Positions 1 through 12,101 are shown, counted from the first letter of the stretch. The stretch is DNA of 64,000 nucleotides from Pleurostoma richardsiae (GCA_030052745.1 JANBVO010000006.1:620001-684000), one strand, 5' to 3'. Notes: generated by a model not told the origin, from the sequence alone. Made by a program: numbers and translations.

Positions 1-792
1 AGATTGAAAGGGGAGCACTGACGGTAGAACTCACACCTGGGAGCATTTTGACGATGCGAGCTTATCATACAACTGAACAAACATCTCGTCTTTGACGTAG
101 CTACAGATGTCAAAGCCGGGAATCAATTGAGAGTACGGCTGATCTAAATCAAGAAAGGGGACAGGATGGAGTCGGTAGAGATCCAAGCAAAATCTAAGGC
201 AGGAGCAGGCACACAGCAAACTGGCAAACACATCATCATAACCAATCGGGAGAAGTCCTATTCTGCATTCTGACTGCGACCAGGGTCGTCTTTGATCTTG
301 GTTCGGATAGTTGTTGTTCGTATTACCCGGTTGCGTCGAGGAGCCCAATGGGGAAGGCGGCTGGGATCGGATTCGTCGGATTCGGAGCCGCCTTCGACGA
401 CAGCGCTCAGCCCTACGAATCTGGAGACTTGGATCCTATTGGCAGAAGCTTTGACAGAAAAGAAACACGATGTTGATCGCATTAGAGCTCGGTATCTGGA
501 GTAGGGGACATGGAGAAGCGCTGTCCTACGTTGAAACTGTCAGGCGTCTAGCTGGTATTCGCCTGCGTTGCAAGATACGGCCTCCGCCTCTCCATCCCCT
601 TCTCCATCGACGACAGAGCTCGGACTGAATCCGAGAACTTGCAAAGTCGTCCGTGTTCGGGTATCATGGCTGTTGCCTCGAGTATATAGACGACGGCAGT
701 CTTCCCTGATGGAGGACTATATCGACAGCAATAGCCATACTTGAACAGTCTCTCTCGCTTTCGATCTCAACCAACGGCATTTTGTGATCACG
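1..792. other. Left-edge intergenic sequence with a possible minus-strand exon
   Basis: No gene can be assigned here. On the minus strand, positions 34-345 stay open and encode a rather hydrophobic, cysteine-containing stretch that lacks an ATG. It ends at a sequence readable as a splice donor (CAG then GTGTGAGT), so it could be an internal exon of a gene continuing left of the window. On the plus strand a 42-codon ATG frame starts near 349 and could be an upstream ORF of the RTA1 gene. Neither matches a family I know. Confidence 0.25.
683..688 (+). promoter_or_regulatory. TATA-like element of the RTA1-type gene
   Basis: TATATA lies 105 bp upstream of the chosen ATG at 793. No other strong core element is visible between it and the start. 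Inferred from sequence and spacing only. Confidence 0.4.
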
Positions 793-1907
793 ATGGCGGA
801 CGACGACGTCGTATGGTTGTACAAACCCTCCCTTGCACTCGCCATCGTGGGGACAGTCCTATACAGCATATCCTGGGTTTGGCTCTCCTACCTCACCATC
901 TTCAAGTATCGAGCCTGGTTCTTCATCTGTGTCGTCGTGGGTGCTTTGATCGAGGTCGTAGGATACGCCATCAGGTGCTATTCCGTGCAGAACCAGACGC
1001 AAGTTGTCAGTTTGCTCCCACCATCCCCCCTGCATGTCTGTTATTCTCCACAACAATACTCCTCCGAGACTCCTTTGACTGGGACACAAGCATCACTGAG
1101 TCCACGGCCTAAATCTGCCCGGACCTAAAGCATGTGTTCGAAAGGAGCACCTCTAGGCTGACCATCACAAACAAACCCAGGGTCCCTTCGCCACAACCCT
1201 CTCCCTCATAGTCCTGGCGCCCCTCTTCGTCGCCGCCGGCAACTACCTCCTCATCGGCCGCCTGATCCGCGCCGTCCTGCCCCCCTCGCACCACACCGTC
1301 CTGCGCGTCCCCGCCCGGCTCCTGACCCGCCTCTTCGTGGCCTGCGACGTCGTCTCCTTCCTCGTGCAGTGCTCCGGCTCCGGCGTCGCCAGCTCCAGCA
1401 GCTGGTCCGGCTCGGCGGCCGACGCGGGCGTCGGGATCCTCATCGCGGGCCTGGTCATCCAGGTCGTCACCTTCTGCGCGTACGGCGTCATCCTGGCCAG
1501 GTTCCGCTCGCTGGTGGCGAGGCTGGCCGTGCCGGGGGCGCCGGAGGGGTGGAGGTGGGTGCTGAGGGCGGTGTACGTGTCCAGCGCGCTGATCTTGGTG
1601 AGTCCATCTCGTTTATCGGCGCTGCAGGAAGCGCTCCCCAGAAAAATGAGGTTGTTGACGTGTGGAAAATTAGCTGCGGTCGGTCTACCGCGTCGTCGAG
1701 TTCGCCGAGGGTGTTCACGGGTACGCGTTCACGCACGAGTGGATGTTCTGGGTGTTCGAGGCGCTACCTATGATCGTGGCCATCACTGTCTTCTGCATCT
1801 GGCATCCAGCGAAGTACCTTGGCAGGGACGGCCGAAGGCGCCATGTGGATGGACAGGAGCTGGAAGGAGGCGAGCAGTCCTCCTCTGATGCTTCCCGGTT
1901 CAAGTGA
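793..1907 (+). CDS. RTA1-like seven-transmembrane protein (lipid-translocating exporter family)
   Basis: Three exons are proposed: 793-1005, 1181-1597 and 1674-1907, giving about 287 residues, the usual size for the family. The first intron uses GTCAGT (a weaker GTTGTC lies 3 nt earlier) and the second GTGAGT. The N-terminus MADDDVVWLYKPSLALA, then WLSYLTIFKYR and a conserved R-C-Y, followed by LIVLAPLFVAAGNYLLIGR and the late segment RSVYRVVEFAEG, are RTA1 hallmarks. Seven hydrophobic segments are expected. The C-terminal tail is short, charged and serine-rich. Family members (yeast Rta1, Rsb1, Pug1) sit in the plasma membrane and affect sphingoid-base, aminocholesterol or porphyrin handling; the substrate here cannot be told. 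The gene converges on the Zn2Cys6 factor, with 310 bp between the stops. The GTG nine bases upstream is not needed as a start. Confidence 0.88.
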
Positions 1908-2217
1908 GCTGTATCGGGACGACGGCGGGTGCGCCTACGATGAAAGCATAGAGCTGCTATACTCCGTTCCATTACCCCAAGACGAGATGGGAAGTTGGGA
2001 GGATTCGAGGATGTCATAAGACATTGCCGAGTAGACCTGAGAAGGATAATCCGTAGTGGACCTCGATTTCTATGAATTTTGGCGTTGGTGCAGTCATTTG
2101 CTGGTGAGATCATGAATGTAATTGAAGATAGAGTGACTCCTGAGGTGTGTCGAGATAGTGAAGAGGCTCGGTTCTTCGAGGAGGGTAGATGATCTCATAC
2201 GAGGAACTGAGGATCGA
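1908..2217. other. Convergent 3' intergenic gap
   Basis: These 310 bp separate the stop codons of the RTA1-like gene and the minus-strand transcription factor. I see no coding sequence or repeat; it should hold both 3' untranslated regions. Confidence 0.5.
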
Positions 2218-3661
2218 TCATTCAGGCAAGGCCCCCCTCGACTTGTCGTTGAGCAAAAACTCTGCAAACTCCAACGGCCAGCGAATGTGCTGATCGTACT
2301 CCGCCGGTAGCTTGTCCGCAATGGCTCGTATCCATGCCACTGTAATCTCCTTTCGGAACGGAAACGAGCCCATGATGGGCTGCAGAGCAATAGCACCGAT
2401 CATGTACTCGACGAGGAAGAAGTGGGCGAGGAGTATCTGCGCGGCGAAGTTCCCTGGATCCCTGAATGCCTTGAAGTCTTCGTTGGTTGCCTGTCCGAAT
2501 ATCATGTAGAACGCCGAGAGGCCCGCAAACGCTGTACAGTGGTCAACAACACGTTCGAATGGCGGATATCTTGAGCTGAGGTGGCATACAATCCACAGCA
2601 GAGATCTTGGCAGTCTTCACCACTGCCTCGAACGCGGCGAGGAACCGGACCTCCATGGTGCTCCGACACAGAGCGCCGACGGCACGGATGGAGCTCAGAA
2701 AAGCATCGACGAGCCCTTCGTCCTCGGGGCTGTCCTCCCGGCCCTGGTTCAGACTCCTCAAGCTCTCGATGTGACCCTCGAGCGAGAAGCTGCGGAACAT
2801 GGAGTCCTCGAAGGCCGGCATGGCGCTGTGCGAGACGACGGTGCAACCGCGGATCATAGATAGGAAGTCCAGCATACCCTCGGGCATGTACGACGACTGG
2901 AAGGTGAGTGACATGATGGCCGCGAAGCGCGCATCGCCTTCAGCCTTGGAGGCGCACGGCTCGCTCAGGGCCTGGTTCAGGAGGTTGATGGCTGTGACGC
3001 GGTGCTCGAATGCCTGTGCGGTGAAAGAGGTCCTGCTGCTTGTGGTGGCGCCAAGTGATAGGTGAGATGCAGCGAGCCCGAGCATGGCGTGAACGAGATA
3101 ATCGTACTGTATACAGTGTTAACGATGCATGATACCTCTGAGAGCGACTATAGTGACACCTACGCTATGGCATAGGGCTGCGACATCTCTCCACACAGCT
3201 ACCCCTCTGATTGGCAACGGGGGATACGCATGAAGCAGGAAATGCTGAAAGAAGCGTAAGTCGTCCATGCTGAAGACCGTTGGCGTCGACTGGAGTGCTC
3301 GGCCTGGCGGCCCCTGAGGTTCCAGAGACGCATTGGTCGGGGGATACTCGCATGCTAGGCCTATGCGCTTGCAGTGACCACACGCCGGTAGAGTCTCCTG
3401 GCACTTGACCTACGTTCGGTTAGGCCACAGGTCGGGTGCTATCCGACGACACTTCATACTTGCCTTCCTCCGCTTGCAGTTGTAGCATCCCCTCCGGGAC
3501 TTGGTATGTCCCTTGCGTGGTATGGGCCTCCGGCGGACCCTAACAACGTTGGTTGGCGCCGCATCTTCGGAAGATGGCTCTGTGATCGAGGCAGCAGGGG
3601 ATAACGAACTTGAAGCACCTGGGCTAGCCAGCTCCAACATAAAGCGTGTATTGTTCGTCAT
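2218..3661 (-). CDS. Zn(II)2Cys6 transcription factor, UPC2-like architecture
   Basis: Four exons are proposed: 3661-3464, 3409-3164, 3106-2590 and 2531-2218, about 424 residues. Residues 59-86 carry the binuclear zinc cluster with exact CX2CX6CX6CX2CX6C spacing (C59, C62, C69, C76, C79, C86), preceded by the basic stretch RKGHTKSRRG. The C-terminal half (YDYLVHAMLGLAASHL onward) is the helical regulatory region seen in fungal factors labelled sterol uptake control protein. The first intron (3410-3463, 54 nt) lies inside the zinc cluster after C-K-R-R-K and has a GC donor (GCAAGT); removing it restores VKCQ. The start at 3661 is the first in-frame ATG; a second at 3640 is possible. The gene is divergent from the acyl-CoA synthetase and convergent with the RTA1-like gene. 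A nuclear role in lipid or sterol control is inferred from architecture and neighbours, not shown. Confidence 0.82.
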
Positions 3662-4951
3662 GGTAAAAGACGCCGGTCCTAGGAGAATGCTGGTGTGAAT
3701 GCCACCTTCAATCACTACAATTCTACGTGAAATCAATCCCTTGATCTCCAAGCCACAAAGAGCCCCATGGACAGCTGACGTTCCATGCCGTTGACGCCCT
3801 GTATGAGGCGTAAGGCGGGCCTAACTTTACGCCGAGAGACGCTTTCAGCTGGAAAGGAGTCTCGGATACGGAGTCTGACCGTGCTCACATGACCGTTCCT
3901 TGGTGACCCGGCAGTCTGAACTCTGGCACAGAGCGAGAAAGCATAACGGAAAGGCTGTCGGTCTCTCTCCCACGATGGACGGCGAGGTTGAGCGCTTCAT
4001 CGACCATCCGTTTCACCTTTCTGAGGTCTTATTACTTGTCAAGGCTCGGCGGAAGAGGAACAGCAGTGGGCAAGTCGGCCAGTCTACGAAAGGGAGAGAT
4101 CACGTGACAAGATATGATATAAGTGCTACGCTGGCATGTAACACTAACAGTTGTTGCATGTGCCGAACCTCGGTAGAAGAGGCCCAGAACTAGGTTCCTA
4201 GTTAATGGACAGCTTGCTCTGCCATCTGAATGAGCATCGAATACCGCCAAGATGCCAGCAAAGAGGGAGCTATAGCTCGTCAATATGCCTCGGTGGCAGA
4301 AGCAGTCGTCACCATAGTGAGCCAACGCACAGCGCAGCACCACACAGCACGTGCTGCAGCGCCTGCACGAGACCAGCCAGATCTTGCTTCGGCGCTTCTT
4401 GGCATCTCATTTGCCTTGTCTGGCTCATGAAATGGGGCCTGCCCCCCCCAAACGGTCTGCCATAGGACGGAGCCACCAAAGAACCCACCCGAGAGTGCCG
4501 GGCGGGCTCCTATGCCAATTTCGGTCTCCGTCGAGGGAGCTGAGAGCGGAGCATCGGATCTACTCGAGTACACAACAGAAATAGGGCCCTGATTACTTTA
4601 CACGCCCGATCAACTCTCTCTCGTCTTTCCACTGCTATCGATCTCGACGCTTTTGTTTACTGCGATCTGGCCCCAACACTTTCCCCTGTGATTCGCTGAG
4701 AACACTCCCCAGCCCGCCATTCGTTCTCTTCATTCCCAACAAGGCGCCTCACAGATCAGCTCGGCCAGATAGTTCTGCCGTTCGTGGAGGAGACGCCACA
4801 GTATCTGGCCTCTTCGACTGTGAAGAGCTACCCATTTCGAGGCTGGTTGTCGCGTATATACATACCGCCTCCGTTTCCTTGCGTCCGGACAAGCTGTTCT
4901 TGAGCCGCCAGATCCCTTCCAGGTCTCTCTATCCGGGATCTCTCAGGCGCA
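3662..4951. other. Divergent promoter region between the regulator and the acyl-CoA synthetase
   Basis: About 1.3 kb with no convincing coding frame. The right end (4600-4951) is pyrimidine-rich, as expected for a fungal 5' leader, and contains the TATA element below. It presumably carries control sequences for both flanking genes. Confidence 0.5.
4855..4860 (+). promoter_or_regulatory. TATA-like element of the acyl-CoA synthetase gene
   Basis: TATATA lies within CGCGTATATACATACC, 92 bp upstream of the ATG at 4952, a normal distance for fungal core promoters. Sequence and spacing only. Confidence 0.45.
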
Positions 4952-7191
4952 ATGACTGCTTCATCCTACAAGACCAGCTTCCTCAGCCCGGTCCCCGTGC
5001 AGAAGCCACCATACTCCGTCCAGGTTACCGACGCTAAGCCTGTTGAGGGAGAGACTGTCCCCTGGCGGCACTACAAGGCTAAGAACGGTCTCTACACCCG
5101 CCCGGCCGAGGATGTCAGTACCGTGTTCGATCTTCTCAAGCGGAGCGCAGACAAGTTCGGCGCCGACCCTGCCGTCGGCAGCCGGAAACTCATCTGCACC
5201 CACGAGGAGTTGAAGAAGGTATCCAAGGTCATCAATGGGGAGTCGCAGGAGGTGGAGAAGAAATGGACCTACTTCGAGATGTCGCCCTACTCCTACATCA
5301 CCTATGGTGAGTACTATGCTTGGGTCCTGGAGCTCGCGTCCGGCCTGAGGAAGCTCGGACTGAAGGCAGAGGACAGAGTTCATATCTTCGCGGCGACAAG
5401 GTGAGAGCACAACATCCCGACTTCAATCCTAGCTATGCTGATAAAGCTTCCCAAGTGCCGAGTGGCTCGCAATGGCTCATGCCTGCGCTTCGCAGTCCAT
5501 GACAATGGTCACGGCCTACGACACCCTGGGTGATGCTGCAGTCGAGCATACTCTGCTGCAGCCTAAGCCTAAGGCTATTTACATCGATCCGCACCTCCTC
5601 AAGGTGGTCTCCGGCCCCTTGAAAAAAGTCACAAGCATCAAGTACCTCATCTACAACGACGCCACTCACCAGCCCATCCCAGACAGCCAACTCGAAGAGT
5701 TCAAGAATACGCACCCAGACCTCACCATCCTGCCCATCTCCGCCCTCCGCTCCCTGGGTCAGTCCCACCCCGTCGATCCCGTGCGGCCGGACCCGGAGTC
5801 CCTGTACGGTATCATGTACACCTCCGGTACCTCGACTACTCCTAAGGGCGTGCCCCTGACCCACGCCAACGTCGTCGCTGGCGTCGCCGGCCTCCTTGGC
5901 TCCATCGAGGACTGCGTCTCCCCCTCAGAGGTTGTCCTCGCCTACCTGCCTCTCGCACACATCTTCGAGCTCGTCGTCGAGAACCTGGTCCTCTTCATCG
6001 GCGCCACCCTTGGCTATGGCTCCCCACGCACTCTCGCCGACGCCTCCATGCGCAACTCCGTCGGCGACATGCGCGCCCTGCGGCCCACCATCCTCCTCGG
6101 CGTGCCGCAAGTCTGGGAGACCCTCCGCAAGGGCGTCATCGCCGGCGTCGAGGCGGCCGGCCCCGCTGCCAGCGCGCTCTTCTGGACCGTCCTGCGGCTC
6201 AAGGGCTTCATGGTGCGCCACGCCATCCCCGGCTCCGGGCTCCTCGACGGGCTCGTCTTCGGCAAGGTCCGCCACATGTGCGGCGACCGGCTGCGGTTCA
6301 TCGTCAACGGCGCGAGCGGCATCGCGCCCGCGACCAACACCTTCCTGTCCATGGTGCTGGCGCCCATGCTCTGCGGCTACGGCCTGACCGAGACCGGCGC
6401 CCAGGGCGCCATCGGCAGCCCCCTGCAGTGGGACCCCGACGCCCTCGGCCCGCCCACCTGCGCCGTCGAGGTCAAGCTCGTGTCCGTCCCCGACCTCGGC
6501 TACCTGACCACCGACCGGCCCGGCCCGCGCGGCGAGGTCCTCATCCGCGGCGCCTCCGTCACGTCCGGCTACTTCGAGGACCCGGAGGAGACGGCCCGCG
6601 CCCTCACGCCCGACGGCTGGCTGCGCACGGGCGACATCGGCGAGATCACCCCCGAGGGCCGGCTGCGCGTCGTGGACCGCGCCAAGAACGTCGTCAAGCT
6701 GCTGGGCGGCGAGTACGTCGCGCTCGAGAAGCTCGAGGCCGTGTACCGCGCCGGCCGCGCCGTGCAGAACCTCGTGATCTGCGGCGACGCCGCGCACCCG
6801 CGGCCCATCGCCGTCGTGTGCCCCAGCGAGGCCGGGCTGCGGGAGGTCGCGACGGCCGCCGGGGTCGAGAACTTCGAGGAGCACGCGGGCAAGCGGGACC
6901 CGAAGGTCCTGGCCGCGGTGCTCAAGGACCTGCAGGCCGTCGGGAGGGAGGCCGGGCTGGTGGGCATAGAGACGATCTCCGGGGTGGTCCTGGTCGATGA
7001 CGAGTGGACCCCGGCTAGTGTGAGTTCGCTATGATTTCTTTGCAACCCCTAACCTACTTGTTGAGGCTCGGGAACCGACTGACCGTTCTTCTCACTGCCA
7101 GGGCTTGGTGACGGCCACGCAGAAACTGAACCGCAGGGCGCTGCATGAGAAGTACAAGGCCGAGATTGCGGCGTGCTTCGGCAGGGATTGA
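4952..7191 (+). CDS. Long-chain fatty acyl-CoA synthetase (Faa1/Faa4 type)
   Basis: Exons 4952-5400, 5456-7019 and 7102-7191 give about 700 residues, the standard length of yeast Faa1/Faa4 and fungal homologues. It activates C12-C20 fatty acids with ATP and CoA for lipid synthesis or beta-oxidation. Visible adenylate-forming motifs are the P-loop YTSGTSTTPKGVPLTHAN, YLPLAHIFE, the A5 block GYGLTETGAQGAIG, GWLRTGDIGE and the RAKNVVKLLGGEYVALEKLE fatty acyl-CoA synthetase signature. The introns (GTGAGA at 5401, GTGAGT at 7020) restore RSAEWLAMAHACA and the C-terminus GLVTATQKLNRR. No N-terminal signal and no SKL-type C-terminus are seen (it ends FGRD), so a cytosolic or lipid-droplet/ER surface location is more likely than peroxisomal import by PTS1. 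Third codon positions in exon 2 are strongly GC-biased, which produces long antisense frames. Confidence 0.95.
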
Positions 7192-7706
7192 TCTTGGCGT
7201 CGGGGCAGGTGATTCTTTCGCCTTACTTACATCTCTCTAATGGTGCACGAGGGTCAGTGATACCCAAGTTGACTTGTCCTGCCAGGATGGGCTTTCTTTG
7301 GATAGAGGCGGCTGGTGTTGTGTAGCTAGGCGAGCATTTGCTTGCTTGATCGTCCCGCAGTGGGTAACAGTATCTCAGGACACCTGGGATGCTTCAAGTG
7401 TGTGTAATAATTGAACTACCGCGGAATCATCCGCTCCATGGCATACATGTGTTAACCGTTTATGATGAGAATCATCCCTAACGTGCGCATAGCCATGAAA
7501 CTCCCCTCCACCAGCCGTTGTATATACCTATATGCTTATGCTGTACGAAAAGAGGCCCCCGCAACACCTCGAAGTCCAAGAGAAACCAAGGCATAATAAG
7601 CCGCTCATATCCTAAATCGCTTGCTTCCATGCAACGTTCATCAGCCCGCAACTAGCAGATCGAAACCCCTCACTAGATGCGCTATCCTGCCTCCACGGTC
7701 ATGTCT
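7192..7706. other. Convergent 3' intergenic gap
   Basis: About 515 bp between the stop codons of the acyl-CoA synthetase and the minus-strand ubiquitin hydrolase. It is AT-richer than the flanking exons and has no coding frame I would defend. Confidence 0.5.
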
Positions 7707-10700
7707 TCATCGCCTCGTATCGCGTCTCTTATAAAAGGCCATGTACGCAGTCTGGTCTCCCTTGGCGTACAACTCCCGAAGCCCCGCATCATTGCGACCG
7801 GTCCCGATGTGTACCTCCGTGACGATTGTGTCATTGAAGTGATTCCACAATGTGGGATCGTTCGAGCCCTCATCCCGCACGTAGGCCTGGTAATGGCCAG
7901 ACTTGAGAGAACCGCCATGCGTGACCACGGCGTAGGCGTCGTAGATGAACGGTCCTTGAAAGTGAGTGTCGACGTCATCCCCGAACGCAGGTTGCTTCTG
8001 GTCAGGGAGGAAGTACGGAGTCATGTCGAAGTCTCGGACAGGGAAGGTGACGATGCGGTTATCCTTCTCGGCATTCTCGCCGCCCATGTGAGTGAACCGG
8101 CGGAACAAGATGCACAATAGGTCAGGTAGCCGTGCGAAGCTTCTCCTGTTGATGTTCGTTCCGGGGACTTTGCAACTATCACACTTGTACTCGCTGATAA
8201 GCTCAGGCGCCGTGTAATCCTCAAGGAGAGAGTCTAGAGTCAGGCGCGAGGTATCCGGGGGAAGAGTCAACGCCAAGAAGTCGGAGACCTCAAATTTATG
8301 GTTCGAGTGCCCGCAGTTCTTGCAGGTGGTTGTGAGCAACTCTATTGTGCGCCAATACTTGTCAACAAGCGATGCATGGCTTTGCCTGTGCTCTCGCCAA
8401 TATTCGACTGCCCCTTGCAGGACAGATTTGCCGACATCCATCTTCGGTTGATGGATATTGGGGTTACGGTCGCGAAGTGTGTTGGTTTCGTCGTCGAGCT
8501 CAGTGATGAGGAAGGACAGAAACTCTTGCGCGTCCTGCTGGCTTCTGCCACCGAAGATATCCTCAGCAGGTTTTAGCCTCCCGTCCATGTCCTTGCGGGA
8601 GATGTGATGCAGGTAGTCCTACGAAGTAGTTAGTACGTGAGTGCCACAGGGAGAGAAATAAGAATAAGACTACGACATCAGTCAAAGAATACTCACCATC
8701 AAGGTCTTAGCTTGCATAGTGTGGAAGTTACCATGCTGCATCCAGTGGAACAAGTTCGCAAGTATCTTGGACAAGAGCTGCGGCGGAAGAATCTTCTCAT
8801 CACCTCTTTTAGGCACCTTGTACATGTTCTGCCACTCGCCTGTGAGCAGCTCCTCTGCAAACCCAGACGAGCCAAATAACGCCTGCAGTGAGCTGTTCGC
8901 GTAACACCAGTTATGAGGATTGTGTAATCCGACAGCTCGTTTACGCACGCTCTCCGGTCCTGTCCTGGCCATCTTGGCGATAATGTACTGATCTTGGTCA
9001 TCCGAGTCCCGTAATCCCGTGAAACTAGGACGAGGAACTGTGGGTGCTGGGCGTGTCGGCGGCGATGTGAGTGCTGCACCCACATCTGTCCGAGGGGCCG
9101 GGAAGTGCGGGACTCGAGGTTCCGATCTGATAGGAGCTATGGGCGATATCATTGACTCCTTTTCGGGGGTAATGTCGGGGAATCGACGCAAGAAGTCGTC
9201 CTTGGTCCGATGGTATTCGGCTGTCATTGCGGGAAGGGTCTCTTCCCACCGACGCGCCTCATCTGCATCCTGAATAGGTTTCGTAGCAGATTTTGGCAGC
9301 AAAGGTCTGCCGTAAACGGAGCTGGCCCTGTTCCTCATAGGCTTCTGGATTCTGGACACCCCTATTAGGGTTTTTGACGACTGGAGGGCTGAAACGCCCA
9401 AGACACTCGTCCACGCCCGTAATCCTCCTTCTAGCAACTTGGGACTCTTGTTCTCGGAGTCACCATAGAAATCGTAATACTTCAACGCATTAAACAGATT
9501 TAGAAGGGCCGTGTCATTAGAGCCGCCCGATCTGCTCCAGTCCATCTTCTCTGAGCTCTCATCGTAGAAAACGATAACATCGAAGTCATGACGTCCTTCA
9601 AAAAGAAGTCGTTCACGTTGTGGAGAGAGAATCATGCTGTCGGCGATTTCGTTTGCAGAGATATTAGTTCTCTGAAGAATCTCCGGCTCGATGCAGATGG
9701 TGGACTGCGACATGATATGACCGTCATCGAAGTCTTCTCGCCTGCGAACATCGATGAGAAGAACCTGGACATCTTTGGCACCGGCTTGCTGCAGTTTGAT
9801 AAGTTCTTCAACAGTCACGGAGTCACCTTCTGGAATGGAAATCCTCCTCTGCTGGGGTTGTAAAGAGGAGGCAGGCCCGAAACTGTGGGACGGGGTGAAG
9901 TAGTCATCCTGTGGTTGTGACTTGAACGCATTGACTGAACTGGAGTTCGTAAACGAAGCCGTAGAGTTGGTTCGGCTGAATATGCCGCGCGGGGTGCTGG
10001 ACGGAAGCTCGGCTGCCTCGTTCGACACCGTGCCTCGCGCCGGACTGTATATCGCGTCTGGCATCTTAGGCATGTCTGGGAGAGTACCATGTAGCGACAC
10101 AGTCGGCTTCTGCGGCATCTCTCGAGGACCCATCGGCCTAGGAGCTAGGGGTTGCGTTCGTATTCGCGGGTCTTGGCTAGGAGTAGCTCGAAGGTTTGCA
10201 AATCTAGCGAGGAGATCCTCACCCGCCTTGTTCTTGGCGGATGCTCCTTGCCCTCCCCCGGGCTTGATGGCATTACCGTGGAGAGCGTGTGGTTTTGGGT
10301 GGACGACCGGCTTGACTCTGGGTGATGAATTCAAGGGTTGCTGAGAGGGAGATTGGCTATGACGAGGTCCTGATCCCTCTTGGGAAGGGCCTTCTATTGC
10401 GTGCCCATTCATAGGCGTATGCCCGCGAGAAACCTCGCCATCTCTGTAGCCGCCATGATTGCTGGCAGTCGACGATGCCGTTCCCGGCCTGCTCCCTGAC
10501 GCCTGGGTCGTTGAGGGCGGGTGAGATGAGACAGGCTGCACACCAGTCCTCGCATTGTCCGCTTTGATGTCTTGCTTGATACGCTCAAAGGCACCGTGTT
10601 GCGAATTTATCTTCTTTATAAGAGCCGCGAAGCGGTCACCGAGCGGCTTCCTATCGGCCTGAAACGACACGAAATCGGGGTGCCGTGGTATGACCTCGGC

Positions 10701-10973
10701 GACGATATGGTAGGATTTGAGATACTCTTTCAATGCCAGGTCCGGGCGGTTGAAACTCTTGGAAGACTCGGCAGATCGCATCGATGATTCCGCAGCGGTG
10801 AGCACCTTCTCGATCGGGGTGTTGACGTCGACGTCGGCGGCCACATGGATGATGTCGTCGATATGGGGAAGAACACGCTTGGCGCCCCTCCCGCCTCCGA
10901 AGGAGAAGCCGCCCCAGCCGGGCGCGCCATTGTCAAGAACGGTCGCCGACCCAGAAGTTGCGACTGGACTCAT
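7707..10973 (-). CDS. doa4: Ubiquitin carboxyl-terminal hydrolase, Doa4/Ubp4 (USP8) type
   Basis: Two exons (10973-8697 and 8618-7707) with a 78-nt intron encode about 1062 residues. Residues 35-135 form an N-terminal helical region like the MIT-related domain of Doa4/USP8. A low-complexity linker follows, then a rhodanese-like domain at about 385-524 without an active-site cysteine loop, then a USP catalytic domain from about 680 to the end. The Cys box reads HNWCYANSSLQ with nucleophile C690; the QQDAQEFLSFL block, a CxxC...CxxC zinc ribbon and the His box KSGHYQAYV (H1001) are present. Known of the family: Doa4 removes ubiquitin from cargo at late endosomes before it enters multivesicular bodies and recycles ubiquitin. 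It is head-to-head with vps27, 1.1 kb apart. The Cys box has H-N-W where most USPs have G-N-T; C and N are kept. Calling Doa4 rather than its paralogue Ubp5 is by architecture. Confidence 0.88.
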
Positions 10974-12101
10974 CGTTCTAGGACGATGGGTAAGCAGGAG
11001 AACGCTGTCAGATGCAGACCGCGACTGGGCGGCGTCACGGTGTAGATCAAGATACAGGTTCTCCGATAGGGTTCTGCATAGGCGATGGCTGGTTGTTGAG
11101 AGCCAGGTCGAATGGAAGGCAGCTCGATCGTGAAGAGACAAGGACGGGCATGAGTGGCAGCGGGCTGACGATTTAGTAAGTCGAGGAGCAGCGACCGAGA
11201 CGACGAGATAGGAGTGCCGTTTCCAACATCCTTTGTCTTTCGTTCTTTCAACGCGAGATAACCATGGACGGCGGCTCGAAGAGAATCCTTTGTCGCCGGA
11301 AGGATGAACTACTCTTTTGGTCTGTTGTTGCCGGCGTGGGCTTCGTCGAATTCGCCGTTTCGCGTAAGGAGGGGTAGGTTGTTTGTCAAAGATCTCGTCT
11401 CTCAGGGTTGATGGTGGTGCAGCGGCATGACTGTGGTGGAGGTTTCACGGGCGTTGACAGTAGTGTCGTCTGCCGAGCGTTTCGTCTCCGATGCCCTGTT
11501 GTGCGGAAGAGTACTTGCAAGATACTTTTTGCTCGGCGATTAACTGCTGATTTATCGGTACATTGATCAGCTGCGCCACAGGCTTGCCACTGTCCCTCGT
11601 GCGTACCTCTCAAGTCACACTTCGGCGCTGAACTGACAAATTCCAGCGCCCTGGCAACTGCCTTAGGTACCTAGGTAAGTTAAGGTGCCTGGCACAACCA
11701 CTGATAGCAGCGCCACACTTCGTCATCTTCTCACGCAGGTGCCACTGGTAGCGCAAGGCAGCCACATCAGCTTCCTGCGCTAGAGCCTTGGTTTGCGCAA
11801 GCTCCAGTTTGAGGCTCCATCGTATGGATTCGGTCGCGAACGCACGGCTGGAGCTACCTGATCTAGGCTCACCTTAAACCTCCCCGTACAACGACTACCA
11901 CAGCTGCCACAACACCAGCCTCTCAAGATACCCCAACACCTCTTCTCGAACTGGTCCCATCCGCGCGAGTCGCGACATCAACCACCAGTTTCAGCCATCC
12001 CTCCGTTGCCTCTTTTCCATCTTCTGGACTCGCCTTGAAGATCGCCGATCCCCAAACGTCATTTCCTTCGTCCCCGCGCCGTGCCGGCAGCAACAGTCAG
12101 G
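10974..12101. other. Shared divergent promoter of the doa4-type gene and vps27
   Basis: About 1.1 kb separates the two start codons. It holds no convincing gene. Around 11664-11677 it carries the overlapping palindromes TAGGTACCTA and TACCTAGGTA, a short motif that recurs in other intergenic parts of this window. Pyrimidine-rich leader sequence precedes the vps27 ATG. Confidence 0.5.

Noticed and set aside
34-345. Minus-strand left-edge frame as a confident gene
   Set aside because: It lacks an ATG and any recognisable motif; kept only as a possible internal exon in the edge entry.
5925-6884. 319-codon minus-strand open frame
   Set aside because: It lies wholly antisense to exon 2 of the acyl-CoA synthetase, where GC-rich third positions remove stops. 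Its composition is Gly/Ala/Asp/Arg-rich and featureless.
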